In this document: piece by piece, positions 31,301 through 43,197 of the stretch
Layout of the letters: every line of letters begins with the position of its first letter
How positions within the stretch are numbered: position 1 is the first letter of the stretch
Assembly (NCBI RefSeq): GCF_000150275.1
Contig: NW_002060969.1
Span: forward strand, 943 to 64,942
Reading direction: 5' to 3'
Origin: Trichoplax adhaerens
Lineage: Eukaryota; Placozoa; Uniplacotomia; Trichoplacea; Trichoplacidae
Length of the DNA stretch: 64,000 nt
Program-made: the position numbers and the translations under genes
The notes under the pieces: generated by a model
The model's input: only the letters and a program-made list of their open reading frames with translations
Databases searched by the model: none
What the model was told of the DNA's origin: nothing

Positions 31301-34300
31301 TAGCAATTAAATAAAATATCTGTCACATCTTTTACCATTTTCATAGGAAGCACTGGTCGATATGAACGACGAATTAGAAGAGAACCATCAAGAACTAGAG
31401 AGGGACTTGAGAGACGAAATAGCTTCTTTAACGAATGAACTACTTGAGGTATAGATGTGTACTAAAAAATTGTGAGGATTTTATTTCGAATTTTGACTAG
31501 CTGATTTAATCTTTCAATATAAAATCGCAGCTGCCTCATATACAATTGAATAAAGCTCATACCTTTGCGGTACATTACTTTCGATCGTTTAATAATTAAT
31601 CTATTTTCTCATCGAATTTCACGGTGTTAGAGAAACCAACGACTAGAGATAGCAATAAATACAACTGCAGATCAATCAAGTACCATCAATAAATTCCGTG
31701 ACTTAGTACAACAACTACAGGTAATGCTTTTAAAGTCGCAAAGTTAATTAGAATGTAATGGAATGTTACTGTCAAAAAGTATAATTACTATCTACTTGAT
31801 TATACAACTTTGCTAGGAAGAAAATGTGTCTTATCGAGAAAAGTTAGAGTCAAATATTGTATCAGAAAGCCCTAAAATAAATACTCAAGCCATTGACTAC
31901 AAACTAAAAATGGCAACCACGAAAGCACACGGCAAAGTATGACCTACAAATTTAACATCATTAATAGTCAATTATCCTTAAACTACTTTATCTTTAACCG
32001 GTACTTCCTAGGCGATTGATATCGAACTATTAAAAGTAGAGATCTCAATGCTGAACTATTATAACGACTTACTACTGACGTTCTTACCAAAATCATTTGT
32101 TGACAACGGTGGTAAGATTCGATCACACCATTATTGAAATTTAATAACCAATGGAACTATTTTATGATATTTGTTTCACTTTTCGTTAGGCGAACGTGAC
32201 TGTTTACTAGTTATGACTCTAATGAATCGAGTTTCACGCAAGTCCTCCATCATCTCAACACAAGTAAAAGAAAGGGTAAGCATTTTTTGACATTTGTGTT
32301 AATATACTTTTTATCTTGTTTCTATGCTTGACTTTAGCTATTAACTTTATTACAGTTTGCAATAGGTGACGCTCTAGATCTTACCAATGTGGATACTTCG
32401 CAATTAGAGAGAGTAGAATTTGGATGTAGAATAATTCAGGAATTTTCAAATCTAATTATCATAGTTAACAGAATCGAAAGGTTAGATACTTATTAACTAA
32501 CTATGTTGGATATTTCATATTACAAATATCAGTTACACTGCATCATTGTATTTTTTGTGTTATCAGTAATTCTGAGTGTGTGCTAATTATCTAGTGCCAT
32601 GTCGGTATGCAGTATGGAGATTTTTAGTAAATTAGGAAGTTTATATGCAGACACTCTTCCTCATGAAAAAGCTATTGATAATATTATAGAATTGCTACGA
32701 AAAGATCAGGTCTGAATGAGCATTAATAGAACAGCGCTATGTTTAAAAATGAAGCTGCTAAATAATTTGTATTTTATATGTGCATAGTTGGACGAAAACT
32801 GTTCATTGGATTCTCTGCAGAAATGTTTAGCATTTTTTAAGGTTTTTCAAGTAGAAATTAATATTCAAACTTTTACGTCATTAAACTGACAATCTCCATA
32901 AATTCGCTGCTTGTGTGATAGCACCTAGTTAACACGCACCTAACAAATGAACCTATCGACCATTGTATGTTCCTTTGTGATCATGCAAATTGTTTGGGTT
33001 GCTTAGCTGACTATTTGTCCGTGAATCTATCTGGGTTATTGATAATTGGGAAGGTAATAAAATAGCGGTACTTCTTAAAGCAGTACGTTTTTTTAATGTG
33101 GCCATTATAATTTCCATTTATAAATGATATGCATTGTTTCGAAAGCATGTAGATAATAGTCATGTTAAGCAATGGCTGACTGATCTATCGAGGATAATTA
33201 TGAATATCCGACAACACTGCCGAAAGGTAACCGTATTTTAAAACTGTGTTCTTTTTCAAATCTCACTACTAAACGTAAACAGCATTAAACGATGGAAGAG
33301 ATTGCAATGTAATATGAATCTGATGAATTATAATTATTAGGTTAAAAGGAACATCCCGCAAGATGGAAACAGTATAATTGAACTCCCAAAAAAGGTAATG
33401 AAAATTACTTCCTTTTGGTATTGTAATATACAATGGATACTTTATAGTTTGATTGTCTTACAGATTTATGATACATTGTCTGAGCATAATGATTGCTTAA
33501 GAACGTTGGGTTTCCTGTTCCAAGATGTATGTTCGAATATTAATGTACAGGCAATCTCACCGGGAGGTATGGTCTCACTTACTGATAATGAAAATAATTT
33601 CCTTCTGTTAGATAAAGTTCTATTGAGCTGTTATTAAATTTCGGTAATAAAAATTCCAATCTTATTTGATGACCTACGGTATCTTAATTGACGTTTTTAG
33701 AAGATGTTAATATATCTGAATATGAACTCGAGAATACTATTCTAAAATTGATTCATAAATCCTACGGAAGTGAATCTTCCTTGGAATCACTACGGTAATA
33801 CAAACTGTAGGATTTTATTATTCCTCAGTAGCGTATGTACTATTTGCTTGTTATTTTTGGCTAGCGTAAGATTCCAATTCCTATTGAGCAAAATCGGCGC
33901 TTACTTGCGAATGATTTCACAGGCATTGCTACCGATCTTAGTCTTGGTTTAAACTCGAACACTATCGATGTATTTTAATACAACTGTAAAAACTATTTTC
34001 TCTTGTATAGTGATTTACTAGAGAAAATTGAATTCGATATGCAAACGATTGCTGATGCCTTGCAAAGTGGTGAATATGACAATGAAGGCAATAAGGGATA
34101 CAAGGTTGAGTACACTATAGTATCAGTATGAGTTCATTTCACTTGTATTTTCGTCACCTACTGCGATAGGAAACATTTGCTTACACTAATTGTTGCAGTA
34201 ATTTTTTTGAACCACCTAATTGATAGGGAGAGGCCCCTTATTCTATCCGAGCTAAAGAAATGATTGGAATCATTGACAGTGCTGTTGCAGTTGAAAAGAA

Positions 34301-36221
34301 GTTAAAAGAGAAAGAAGAAACGGTCACTGAACTTCGAAAGGGTCTTAAGGGAAAGGTTATACTGGATATACTATAAGAAATAAGATTTATGTAAAGCCTA
34401 TCCTTGCGTTACAGACCCTATAAATGTTACTGTCATATCATGCCTAGAATGATGAAATAGGAGAGCTCAAAGTACGAATTAATATGTTGGAGAAACGTGT
34501 TGAAAATGCGACAAAAGAGGTGCCCTGAAGAGTGATGAATGCCATTTTTTAAGGCTTGCTATTAATTGCTATTTTCCGATATTTGTGCAGTCGCAAGCCC
34601 ACCTTCAGGATTTAGAAAGGAAACTAGAACACACGAAAGAAGAATTGGCTAAGAAGGAGAGGTTATCAATTATTCAATCGTTGCTTCAGTCTATAATTAA
34701 CTTAAATTAAAATACTATGAAACTGAATTAGTGTGTTTGAAGCTGCGATGGATGGACTACAACAAGACATTGAAGATTTAGAGAGAGAAAAAGAAGAATT
34801 AGAGAAAAGGCTGAATACTGTCGCTAAAAAATCGATGATGACTAATATTTCTCAACGTGGTCCGCCATCTGGAATAGCTGCTATTGTTGCTGGATTAAGC
34901 GGATCATCAGGCACTGATCTTAATACTGATAGTAACACTATTACACCTGGATCTATAATTGCTGGTGAAACGTCTCAAGTTGTTATCCGAGATTCTGACA
35001 GTATTTTGAAACAGGTTCTTAAAATAGCTATGCTTAAAAATTGTACGTGCTTGAACTAAATCAACTTCATGGAGTCAATATTTTAAAGAATGATACAAAA
35101 AATCTTATGCTAGGTGGATATTTTAAAGTCAACGGTTCGCTATCTTAGAAATGAAAACCTTCGATTAAAGGGAGAGAAAGCTAAGGTTCTCTATATATGT
35201 ATTATTATTATTTAAATTCGCTCATAGTGATCTGGCTATTACAGTACTTTTAAACCTGTATATAACGTTTAAAACAAATTGATTGCATCTGGCTTTGTTA
35301 GATTGAATTAGCAAGCCTTCCACCAATAATATTGCCGAATAGTTTAAGTAAGCCTTACGATGAATTAGAAGCAGAAAAAGAAGCTGATGGAAACACGGAA
35401 ACTATAGACGGTAAGGCAACAGATGTTTATAATTTTATTATCTACCTCTAATATAATCAACTGACGTGTTTTACTAGATGAGCAAGAAAAAGAAACGAAA
35501 ATTGATGTGAACAAAGAAAATTCTACAGATACAACATTTCAGATTGCCTCCTCGAGAGCACCCATGCAAATTAAGTCAAGGTCTACCACTAAAACTACTG
35601 AATACTCTGTACAATCAGTTGTGCGAGAAATATGTGATGTCCTTCATGTTAGTACTGTATTCGTAATATTAAAATTTTTTATTAAGAATTTTCACAACAT
35701 ATATTTTGATTTAAAATTCTTCATCTGTAAAATCTAACCACAGAGAATTGAGTCCGCTAGTTCAAATCCGATAGTGGTTGATATTAGCAACAGAAAGCCT
35801 GGAAATGTACCAGCCTCAGAAAAACAAAAACCTAGTCACCAGCTGGTAAACAGGGTTGCTTCTCTAAATGAACTGCAATCCTCGTATGACCAACTTCAAA
35901 AAAAAGTATCAACATTTGTTGCTAATCGACTTCCTGGTGGTGTATCAAAGACTACATTTTCTTCATTTGTTACCCCTGTTTTCTCAAAGGTATTTAAATC
36001 ATACATAAATTTCTTATCTTTACTTTATAATTAAGTCTTTAATACGATAGCATCTTTACTCACTGTATTAATCATCCTAGTCATTCTATGAACAAGCTGC
36101 TACTCCTGTTATTGGAAAAGTAACGATACCAACTTTGGAGAACGAGTATAAAATGGACAGACATAACTTATTGTTACAGCATTCTCAATGGCATGCTCTG
36201 CATACATTATTTGTTCGATAG
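28372..36221 (+). CDS. DCTN1: DCTN1, dynactin p150Glued subunit
   Basis: DCTN1 is the large shoulder/arm subunit of dynactin. It links cytoplasmic dynein to microtubules and cargo. Exon 1 (28372-28646) encodes a complete CAP-Gly domain ([35 protein letters not shown]). A basic Ser/Pro-rich microtubule-binding stretch follows in exons at about 29195-29330 and 29571-29824. Many short exons then encode the first coiled coil ([58 protein letters not shown]). Next comes the dynein-associated domain (ATTKAHGK, then [14 protein letters not shown] and LLTFLPKSF). A second coiled coil follows ([34 protein letters not shown]). The C-terminus, [13 protein letters not shown] to the TAG at 36219-36221, fits invertebrate p150. 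I count about 27 exons, and several borders are approximate. Poly(A) candidates lie at 36575-36580 and 36726-36731. Confidence 0.94.
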
Positions 36222-38789
36222 TTATTGATTCTTGCTACTATCTGTTTTGAAATTTATTCTATTTGATGTAGATTCTACTATGGATGAGATTATGCGAATT
36301 AGTGTTAAACAAAACTTTTTATAAACACTAAAAGATCGATCGACTGCTCGTACTAAATTTGTTAATTCATTTACTATTTTGAAAGTTTCTGATATCCTAG
36401 TATTGCGTGTTTGAAGTAAAAGTGTTCTACGTATGAGCTATTTTATGCTATTTGTACGATCATTAGAAACATTAGAGGCAAATTGTACTGTACGATATTT
36501 TCAAACTTTTAAAGTAATTGCGCTACTCTAACTTTGACGATAAAGAGTAAGTTTGTATCTTAATGGTTTTAATGAATAAAGCCAAATACTTAAAATTTTT
36601 TAACAGTATACAACGTGCGCGTATTACGAAAGCTTTCTTCAAAGTAGGATTAACTTAGTTTTTTTCATAGAAATTTATTGTTGTCTTTAAACTATACATA
36701 AAGTAAATGTCCTGTAATTATTTGAAATAAAGCAATATATGTAAATTTTTAGCATCAGCTGTTATGTCCCGTTTATACATTTTACAATTATTTCTTTATA
36801 TAATTCTGAGATACCAAACTTACAGGAAGAAATTAGCATGCTTTACTATAAATTTCGTATCTCAGTAAGCGTAGTTTACATTGTTTGCATACACTCCATA
36901 ATAATATCAATGTGCAGAAAATTTCATTGATAACTCGCATAGACTATATGAGTGATTTTAATACCGTAAATATGAAAATGGGAGGGAGGACTGTACAGTA
37001 CATTGTATAAGTTTAGAGCAAGACTGATATCCTAGGGACCGTAAGTGCTGTTATTGAGGTTCTGAAGTAGTTTTGTTACCAGACATTCAAATGTGTGACT
37101 CTTCTTTAAATGTTACTAGTTGAGATAGATAAATATAATTGTTCAGAAAGCTTATTAGCTAATGCAATGAATTACTAGTAGTCAGCTATTTTTATTATAG
37201 AACAGAATACATTCCTACTTAAAATTTATCTTAAGCCCGCGCTTGCAGGAGTATTTACGTATACTAGCGGCACGATTATCGGGTAGTGGGATACATAAAT
37301 TACGGAGAATTCTTCAAACTTGACATTCGAAATTTGGATAAATAATTAATTTACGTGCAACTAATATTTTTATACCGTAGTGGTGTATGAATCGTAAATT
37401 ATGTACTGTGCTCATGTTGGTTAATCTGAAATATCAAATACAATATATGCTTCTCCTTTGCCTTACAGTATTATACATATAAGGAAATTTAGTGGAGTTG
37501 ATGGATACTAATTTGTTGATTTAATAGAGACAAAAATTACATAGTTTAGAAGTAGTCATGTCACAGTAATAAACCGGACAAATATACGAGTAATTGTAGC
37601 AGATTATATCGATGAAAAGATTAAGAGCAGTAAAATAAGGTTGGAATAAGATACTTTTTAAGTCCTTCTAACTGAGCTTAAAACAATCGTACGCATAAAT
37701 GCATTAAACGATTATCGTATCAAAACCAGTATATCTCGCCAAAATGTATCAGTAAACTTTTACTAAAAGCCATCGCACTTTGCTAATGCAATACTGTAAT
37801 ATGAATAAATCTGAAATAAAATTAAATTCAAGGTAATATTATAAAGCTATTTCTATACTTAGGATTCATTGCGAGCATTTAGCCTACTGTGTTATATCAT
37901 GTAGTAAAGGACCGGTAGATTTTTTCTCTCCTAGTTTAGCTATTCAGTAACTATGGTAACTATAGTATTGATCTACAATCAATTTTAGATTTGATCTCAG
38001 TATAAAATCTCTCAGCAAGATAACGCAGAAGGAAAAACTTCAGAATGTATTAAGTAGCATTGCCATATTTTAATACGTTTAAACTCGTTGATTAAGCCAA
38101 GTAGGAGGACTTGGCTTTAGGCGAAATATACCTTAATAATTTAAAATATTACAAAAACTTGACTGTAGTACGATGGATGCTTCTATGTAAGTCAATTCAC
38201 TAAAGTAATATTACTATTTACTATTACTGTCTAGTGGTAGCCTTAGTGCAATATTTACAAAAATTACAGTCGCACAAAAACTACATAGAAAGTTATATGG
38301 TGTGTTGAGTTTATTTATTAATGTAATGCATTAAAAACAAGGGTAAGTTAATTATAATAATTATAGGTATCTTAAACTAAGTTAAATAGGCATGTGGTCC
38401 GCGACTGGAGTCGTTGACGTCAGTAAACAACAGCTGACTGGTTGCGGAATAAGAAATTTTCATAACTATTACATTTTCAACAAGTATACTTGAAGTCCTC
38501 ACGTCGAACGTAATAAAAAGCTATGCTGACACAAACACTATCTTACTGACTTTAATTCAGTACTCATGGTGATTTTCATTTAAAACGGATATTCTTTAGA
38601 GCTTAAATTCGAAAAGAACAATCGTATTTGCTACTGAACAGCAGATAGACCATTCTAGTCACATTACAATTAAACTGTTTGAGTATACATATGTATACAT
38701 TATTGAATAATATAGGGAATCCGGAATACGTCATTGTAAAAGTACATTAACAAGAAGCATCAAGGTATATTTATATTCGTAATCTTATA
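36222..38789. other. Gene-poor AT-rich region 3' of DCTN1
   Basis: About 2.6 kb has no convincing exon on either strand. It includes the DCTN1 3' UTR, a perfect 8-bp stem hairpin at 38094-38117 (aagccaag / cttggctt) and a full CRE-type palindrome, TGACGTCA, at 38415-38422. Only isolated one- to three-unit GTAC motifs occur (about 36482 and 36990). Confidence 0.5.
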
Positions 38790-39600
38790 TTATCCCAAAA
38801 TGCACATTAGCCAAAAACTACCAAATCTACCGCATTTGGATTTATTCTTTTTTGGAGGCGCTGTTGTTTGATCTTTTTCATTAACATTTCTCGAGGTCCC
38901 TTTTTTTGTTAATGAAAGTATCTTGTTTAGCAAGGAGGATCTTCGTTGTGAATCATCTATTTATTATAATCATGTAATCTTATATATTAATAGAACTGGA
39001 AACACATGATACAATTAAATCATAACCACAGAAATTGAAATAACGGTTGTTCTAGAACTATGTACACATCCTACTATTATATAGTATGACATATTCACTA
39101 TTACTATTCAGCTATTTGAAATAATGTAAAATATAGTACGTGTAGCGTATTTACCTGATTTAAGTATATTCGATATGAATTATTAATTTAGTGTTTTTCA
39201 TTACAGTATAATAAAATATGTCAACGATGGAGTACTTATATATTTATATTCCATCATTGGAATGAGACTTATTTTCAAGTTAATGTAAAAATTGTTCCAA
39301 ATGTGAAAAATATTTATAGTAGAAAATGCTCTGAAGGTCTCAATGGTTTTAGTATAACTTGATATTAGCGCTATTACCTTTAGGGTGCAGAATTTGACGA
39401 TTGTAGGGAACATGTCGTATCGATTCCTCCCATCCCTTCGTCAATAGTCTGCTATTTCCTATGTAATCGTTGAATCGTTTTGGAATTTCGACAAAGCGCT
39501 TGTGTTCTACAGATGTAAAGCGACGCGGCGTTGCGTTCGTTAGCTGATAGAACCACATGGCACTTATAATCACTACGATAAATTTTTTCATCTTCAGCAT
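38790..39600 (-). CDS. Candidate secreted prepropeptide with dibasic sites and a cysteine loop
   Basis: No known family was recognised. Exon 1 (39600-39378) begins MLKMKKFIVVIISAMW, a typical signal peptide: basic, then a hydrophobic core, then a TNA cleavage-type end. Three dibasic sites each precede Phe: RRFTSVEH, KRFVEIP and KRFNDYIGNS. The exon ends in phase 1 at a GTAATAG donor. A proposed exon 2 (38956-38790) follows an AATAG acceptor in matching phase. It adds 55 residues with RR and two KK sites, and ends KCGRFGSFWLMCILG, a two-cysteine loop with nine residues between. The total is 129 residues. Without splicing, exon 1 runs ten more codons to a stop at 39349. A TATATAAA lies 37-44 bp upstream of the ATG. 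The reading as a neuropeptide-like precursor is inference; exon 1 is more secure than exon 2. Confidence 0.5.
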
Positions 39601-39636
39601 TTTCGAATAAATCTGTTTAAATTGGAAAATCGCAAT

Positions 39637-39644
39637 TTATATAG
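39637..39644 (-). promoter_or_regulatory. TATA-like box of the prepropeptide gene
   Basis: TATATAAA on the minus strand lies 37 bp before the start codon at 39600. This position is consistent with a core promoter and a short 5' UTR. The match is short and the region is AT-rich, so it could be chance. Confidence 0.35.
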
Positions 39645-42600
39645 ATATTTATCGAGGCTTTCTTATTTATAGATAAAATCTTAAATTCTATGTTTGTCTA
39701 CGGTATCGCATTTATCAATGCACAGCAACTTTGAAGCCTAAATTCAAACAAGTACCTTTGTGCTTTCATAAAAAAATAGACAAGCGAATAATGCGCTACT
39801 GTTATAAAACTAATTGCTATATTTTGAAATAAGCAAGTTCTTTATAAATTTTTAGTGATAATCTATACTATTCTTTCAAATATTTTATATAATTCCACTT
39901 ACATTTATGTAAAGTAATCGGCCCGGTGATAAGATCAGTTCAAGGTGTAGAATGATTAATCGATTTGTATCAAAACATTTGCTTTTATAGCTTCTGCACT
40001 ATTGATTATCTATGATTACACTCGGAATTACGTAATATTATACGTAGTACTTACGAATACTAATGCTATAATATCACTGACAAGAACTAATAAATTACTA
40101 GACTATTCGACTACAATAATACGTGTAAACTACGAACAAAGGGTAACAACTGGCTACTTTTGTTAATAATCCTGAAGGTGCGGATTAAAGTAAACAATGA
40201 CAGGGAAAGAGGAAGTCGCTGCATAATAGAAGATTATTAAGAAGACTAATTTTTTAATCTATAAATGCCAAGGCTTTATAACTTTGTCTATACAAATAAA
40301 CATAATTCTATTCTTGACGAGTCGTCCCTAACGGTGTTTTAGTTTTAGATTTGTTTTGTTTGAAGGTGTAAATGTCTGCTGAGGTTATCATACATCTGGA
40401 AGCTAAAAATATGTCAGAGTAATCCAAAACATATTTATGCGTAATCAACATACATATGATAGAAATGAATGTGAATGTATTGTAAGTCACTGGACACACC
40501 GCTGATTCACATCGATCTAATTCACCTTTTATCTATCCCTTCTTATTGCAGCTAACATATAATATCCGCAATATAATTAAATACTACATTTCTTTTTAAA
40601 AATGTTAAAATATTAGAATTTATGATTATAAAATATTACTATCATTTATATATAGATAATGTATATACGTAAACAATATTGCACCTGTAATCTAACTTTT
40701 TTCGAAGTCAAATCATTAAAATCAAGCTGTTATATGGTTCCGATCTATTTAAGAATTGATTGTAGAAGTGGATCGAAATACTTATGCAAATATTAAAATG
40801 CCCAAATGGCAACGTCATTCCCCAAAATAGAGTGATTGCATATTATACATTTTTTATTATCTACGGTATTGTTTAGATTACAATTAAATTTTAGAATCCG
40901 AAATATACTGCGTATAAAGAAGCAATCTCACAATTGATTCATAAAAATTTATTAGAAAGACATTGCCAGCCGTATAGATTAACCTTTGTAGACAAAGTTC
41001 TAGCGAAACATATTATTTCAAGATTTAGTATAAATCAAATCTAGCGCCATATTTCGTGGTTGTTATTTTGTTGTAGCAAATATACTTTGGCAATATATGT
41101 TTAATGCCATCAGTATGCAAAATTAAAGATAAATTCTATGGCGTTATAGAATTTTTATCTTTATTTAGCATCTTAACCAAATCTTTAAAGGAAATTTCAT
41201 AATAGAGATAATACTTAAATTTACACCAAGATGCTAAAATATTTAAATTGATATGGCTACTGCAAGCATAAGTTTCGATGTTTTGCAGTCTGTATGCTAG
41301 TTTAAAGATTAAAAATTGAAGGATCAGGAATCGAAGATATGCTCTACTAAAATCAAACTCTAATGAATATAATTTAATTTATTACTTAGATCTGCCGTTA
41401 TATATAATGGCATAGCCTTAGAAAATCTCAACCAATGTAGGCTACTCTGGATTAAATAATAAGGTCCTCGTTGATATGAATTATAGACACATATCGCAAT
41501 CCTTAAATTTCTTTATCATGGAAATATGTGAACTGTCAAGTCAATGAAACCTTATAGTCTAATCATGAGTAAATTTTACCTGTGAGGATTTAAGTGATAT
41601 GTTTTACTACTTGAATTTATCATTATATTGACAGTAGACCCTTACCGTTGTACCTACAATACAGTGAGAATCGACCTTTGACAGAAAATTTACGCTTTTA
41701 AGAGAAAATTTTTAGTTGAGTGGTCTCTGGTACTGTACAATTAATTACTGTAATTTCTTAACTGGTCGACTTGATACATGTTTCTCACATGGTCAATTTT
41801 AAGTTTTTTGTTCCAGGGTTGGAAGTTCAAGCAATTTGTTAATTTATACTGCTAACGGAGAGACAAGAAATATATTTTAAAAAAGGCTTTGCTATAATAC
41901 GTATCGCGTATATCTATTAATAATGATCAAGAATAAATTTTTTTCAAAATATAAATCGCTGTCCGCAGGTACCGGTAATGAATCAACTGAATAGATTTAT
42001 TAGTAGACTTTTTAGAAAAGTATACAGTGTCTGTTCATCGTGAATAGGTATTTCAGCTAGTTTATAAACATGTTATTGTACCAATATTCTGTCGCTTTAT
42101 GTGAAGTGAGATTGCTTGGATTAGGTGTAAATTTGATATTAATTGTAAATTTTTGTTCGTGTCCGAACAAGGTCTGTCATTTTCATATATCACAATTCTA
42201 CTAGAAAACTTCTACAAGATTATGGCCTGGGTTTTCATTGGCTTTACAACAATAGTTCATCGATAGAAAATGACGATAGATTTACTGTATACCCAATAAA
42301 GTAATGGAGGTGTACCTGCGAATTCTGCTTACCGCAGTTACCGGTAATTTTAGTGCTGTGCTCATATTGTTTTATGGTAAACAGCAATACACTTAGGAAA
42401 TTGCTAATAGTGAGATATTTTTAAACCTTTTGTTAATACAAATTAAAATTAGTTGAGGATATTCGATGTAAATGCTATAAATAGTGTTACTCACAATTGA
42501 GTGAAACCTATCATAATCGTTTTAATAGCGGTTTTGTATAATAACTAAATCAGCCTTTCCTTAAGGATTTTAGTGTATGCCTGTTAAAATTTTTAAATAT

Positions 42601-43197
42601 TGGTTAAGGTAAGGCTTGCAGCATCTGATAGAATAATATTAACAGACAGACTTATGAATGAAAAAGTACAAAAATAATAATTTCAAATGGATTAATCCGC
42701 TTAATCAGAGTATGACACCTGTCATTTTATAATGCCACATGATATCTTTATTTCGTGTTTCTCAGATAAAGATTTGTAGATGAATTCGTACGTCTAGTCG
42801 TCTACTACCGCAGTACAATACCTAATTGCACACTTTGCACTAGCTTCGACTATTTGCGAGGTTGCTATAGCTATAACGATCGAAACTGGATTGAAATTAA
42901 ATCTATTAAATCAATTGAAGGTAACAAGCGTTAACCCAGTTTCAAAAAGAAATTTAAGGTAAAATTTACCGTAATCAAATAGAATCCATAGCGATGGAGG
43001 AATAGATAAATATTTATACCCTGGCAACACGGCGAGTAATGTTAGAAAAGATTCTTACTTATACAGTACTATGAATTTGCGATATAACGCTATGTAAGTG
43101 TTTACTATAGGTTAAAAGATAAGGTGAATCTTCAATTCAGCACGTATATTATTATCACTGCAATATACAGTGTTTAAAAGAATTCTAGAGCATAATT
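39645..43197. other. Gene-poor AT-rich region between prepropeptide and VPS51
   Basis: About 3.5 kb has few open frames. Apart from the orphan coding-like block at 40895-41044 and a single GTACTGTAC at about 41730, I see no feature. It may contain regulatory sequence for the peptide gene and the VPS51 3' UTR. Confidence 0.45.
40895..41044 (+). pseudogene. Orphan MUS81-like winged-helix exon (possible relic)
   Basis: A 49-codon frame runs from an acceptor-like TTTTAG to a TAG. It encodes KYTAYKEAISQLIHKNLLER and then PYRLT followed by LAKHII. This resembles, by eye, the winged-helix segment of the MUS81 nuclease (YTAW..., LI.K.L, P.RYSLT..G..LA). No other MUS81 parts, neither the helix-hairpin-helix nor the ERKR nuclease core, were found nearby on this strand. 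It may be a retained fragment of a lost gene, a captured exon, or a chance reading frame. Confidence 0.3.

Noticed and set aside
39201-39413. Minus-strand 70-codon frame overlapping the peptide gene
   Set aside because: It is AT-rich and low-complexity, begins inside the signal-peptide gene in another frame, and has no processing sites or homology.
40308-40499. Minus-strand 63-codon frame with a hydrophobic start
   Set aside because: It has a weak signal-like start but no recognisable domain, no splice partners and no processing pattern, and is near the length expected by chance in AT-rich DNA.
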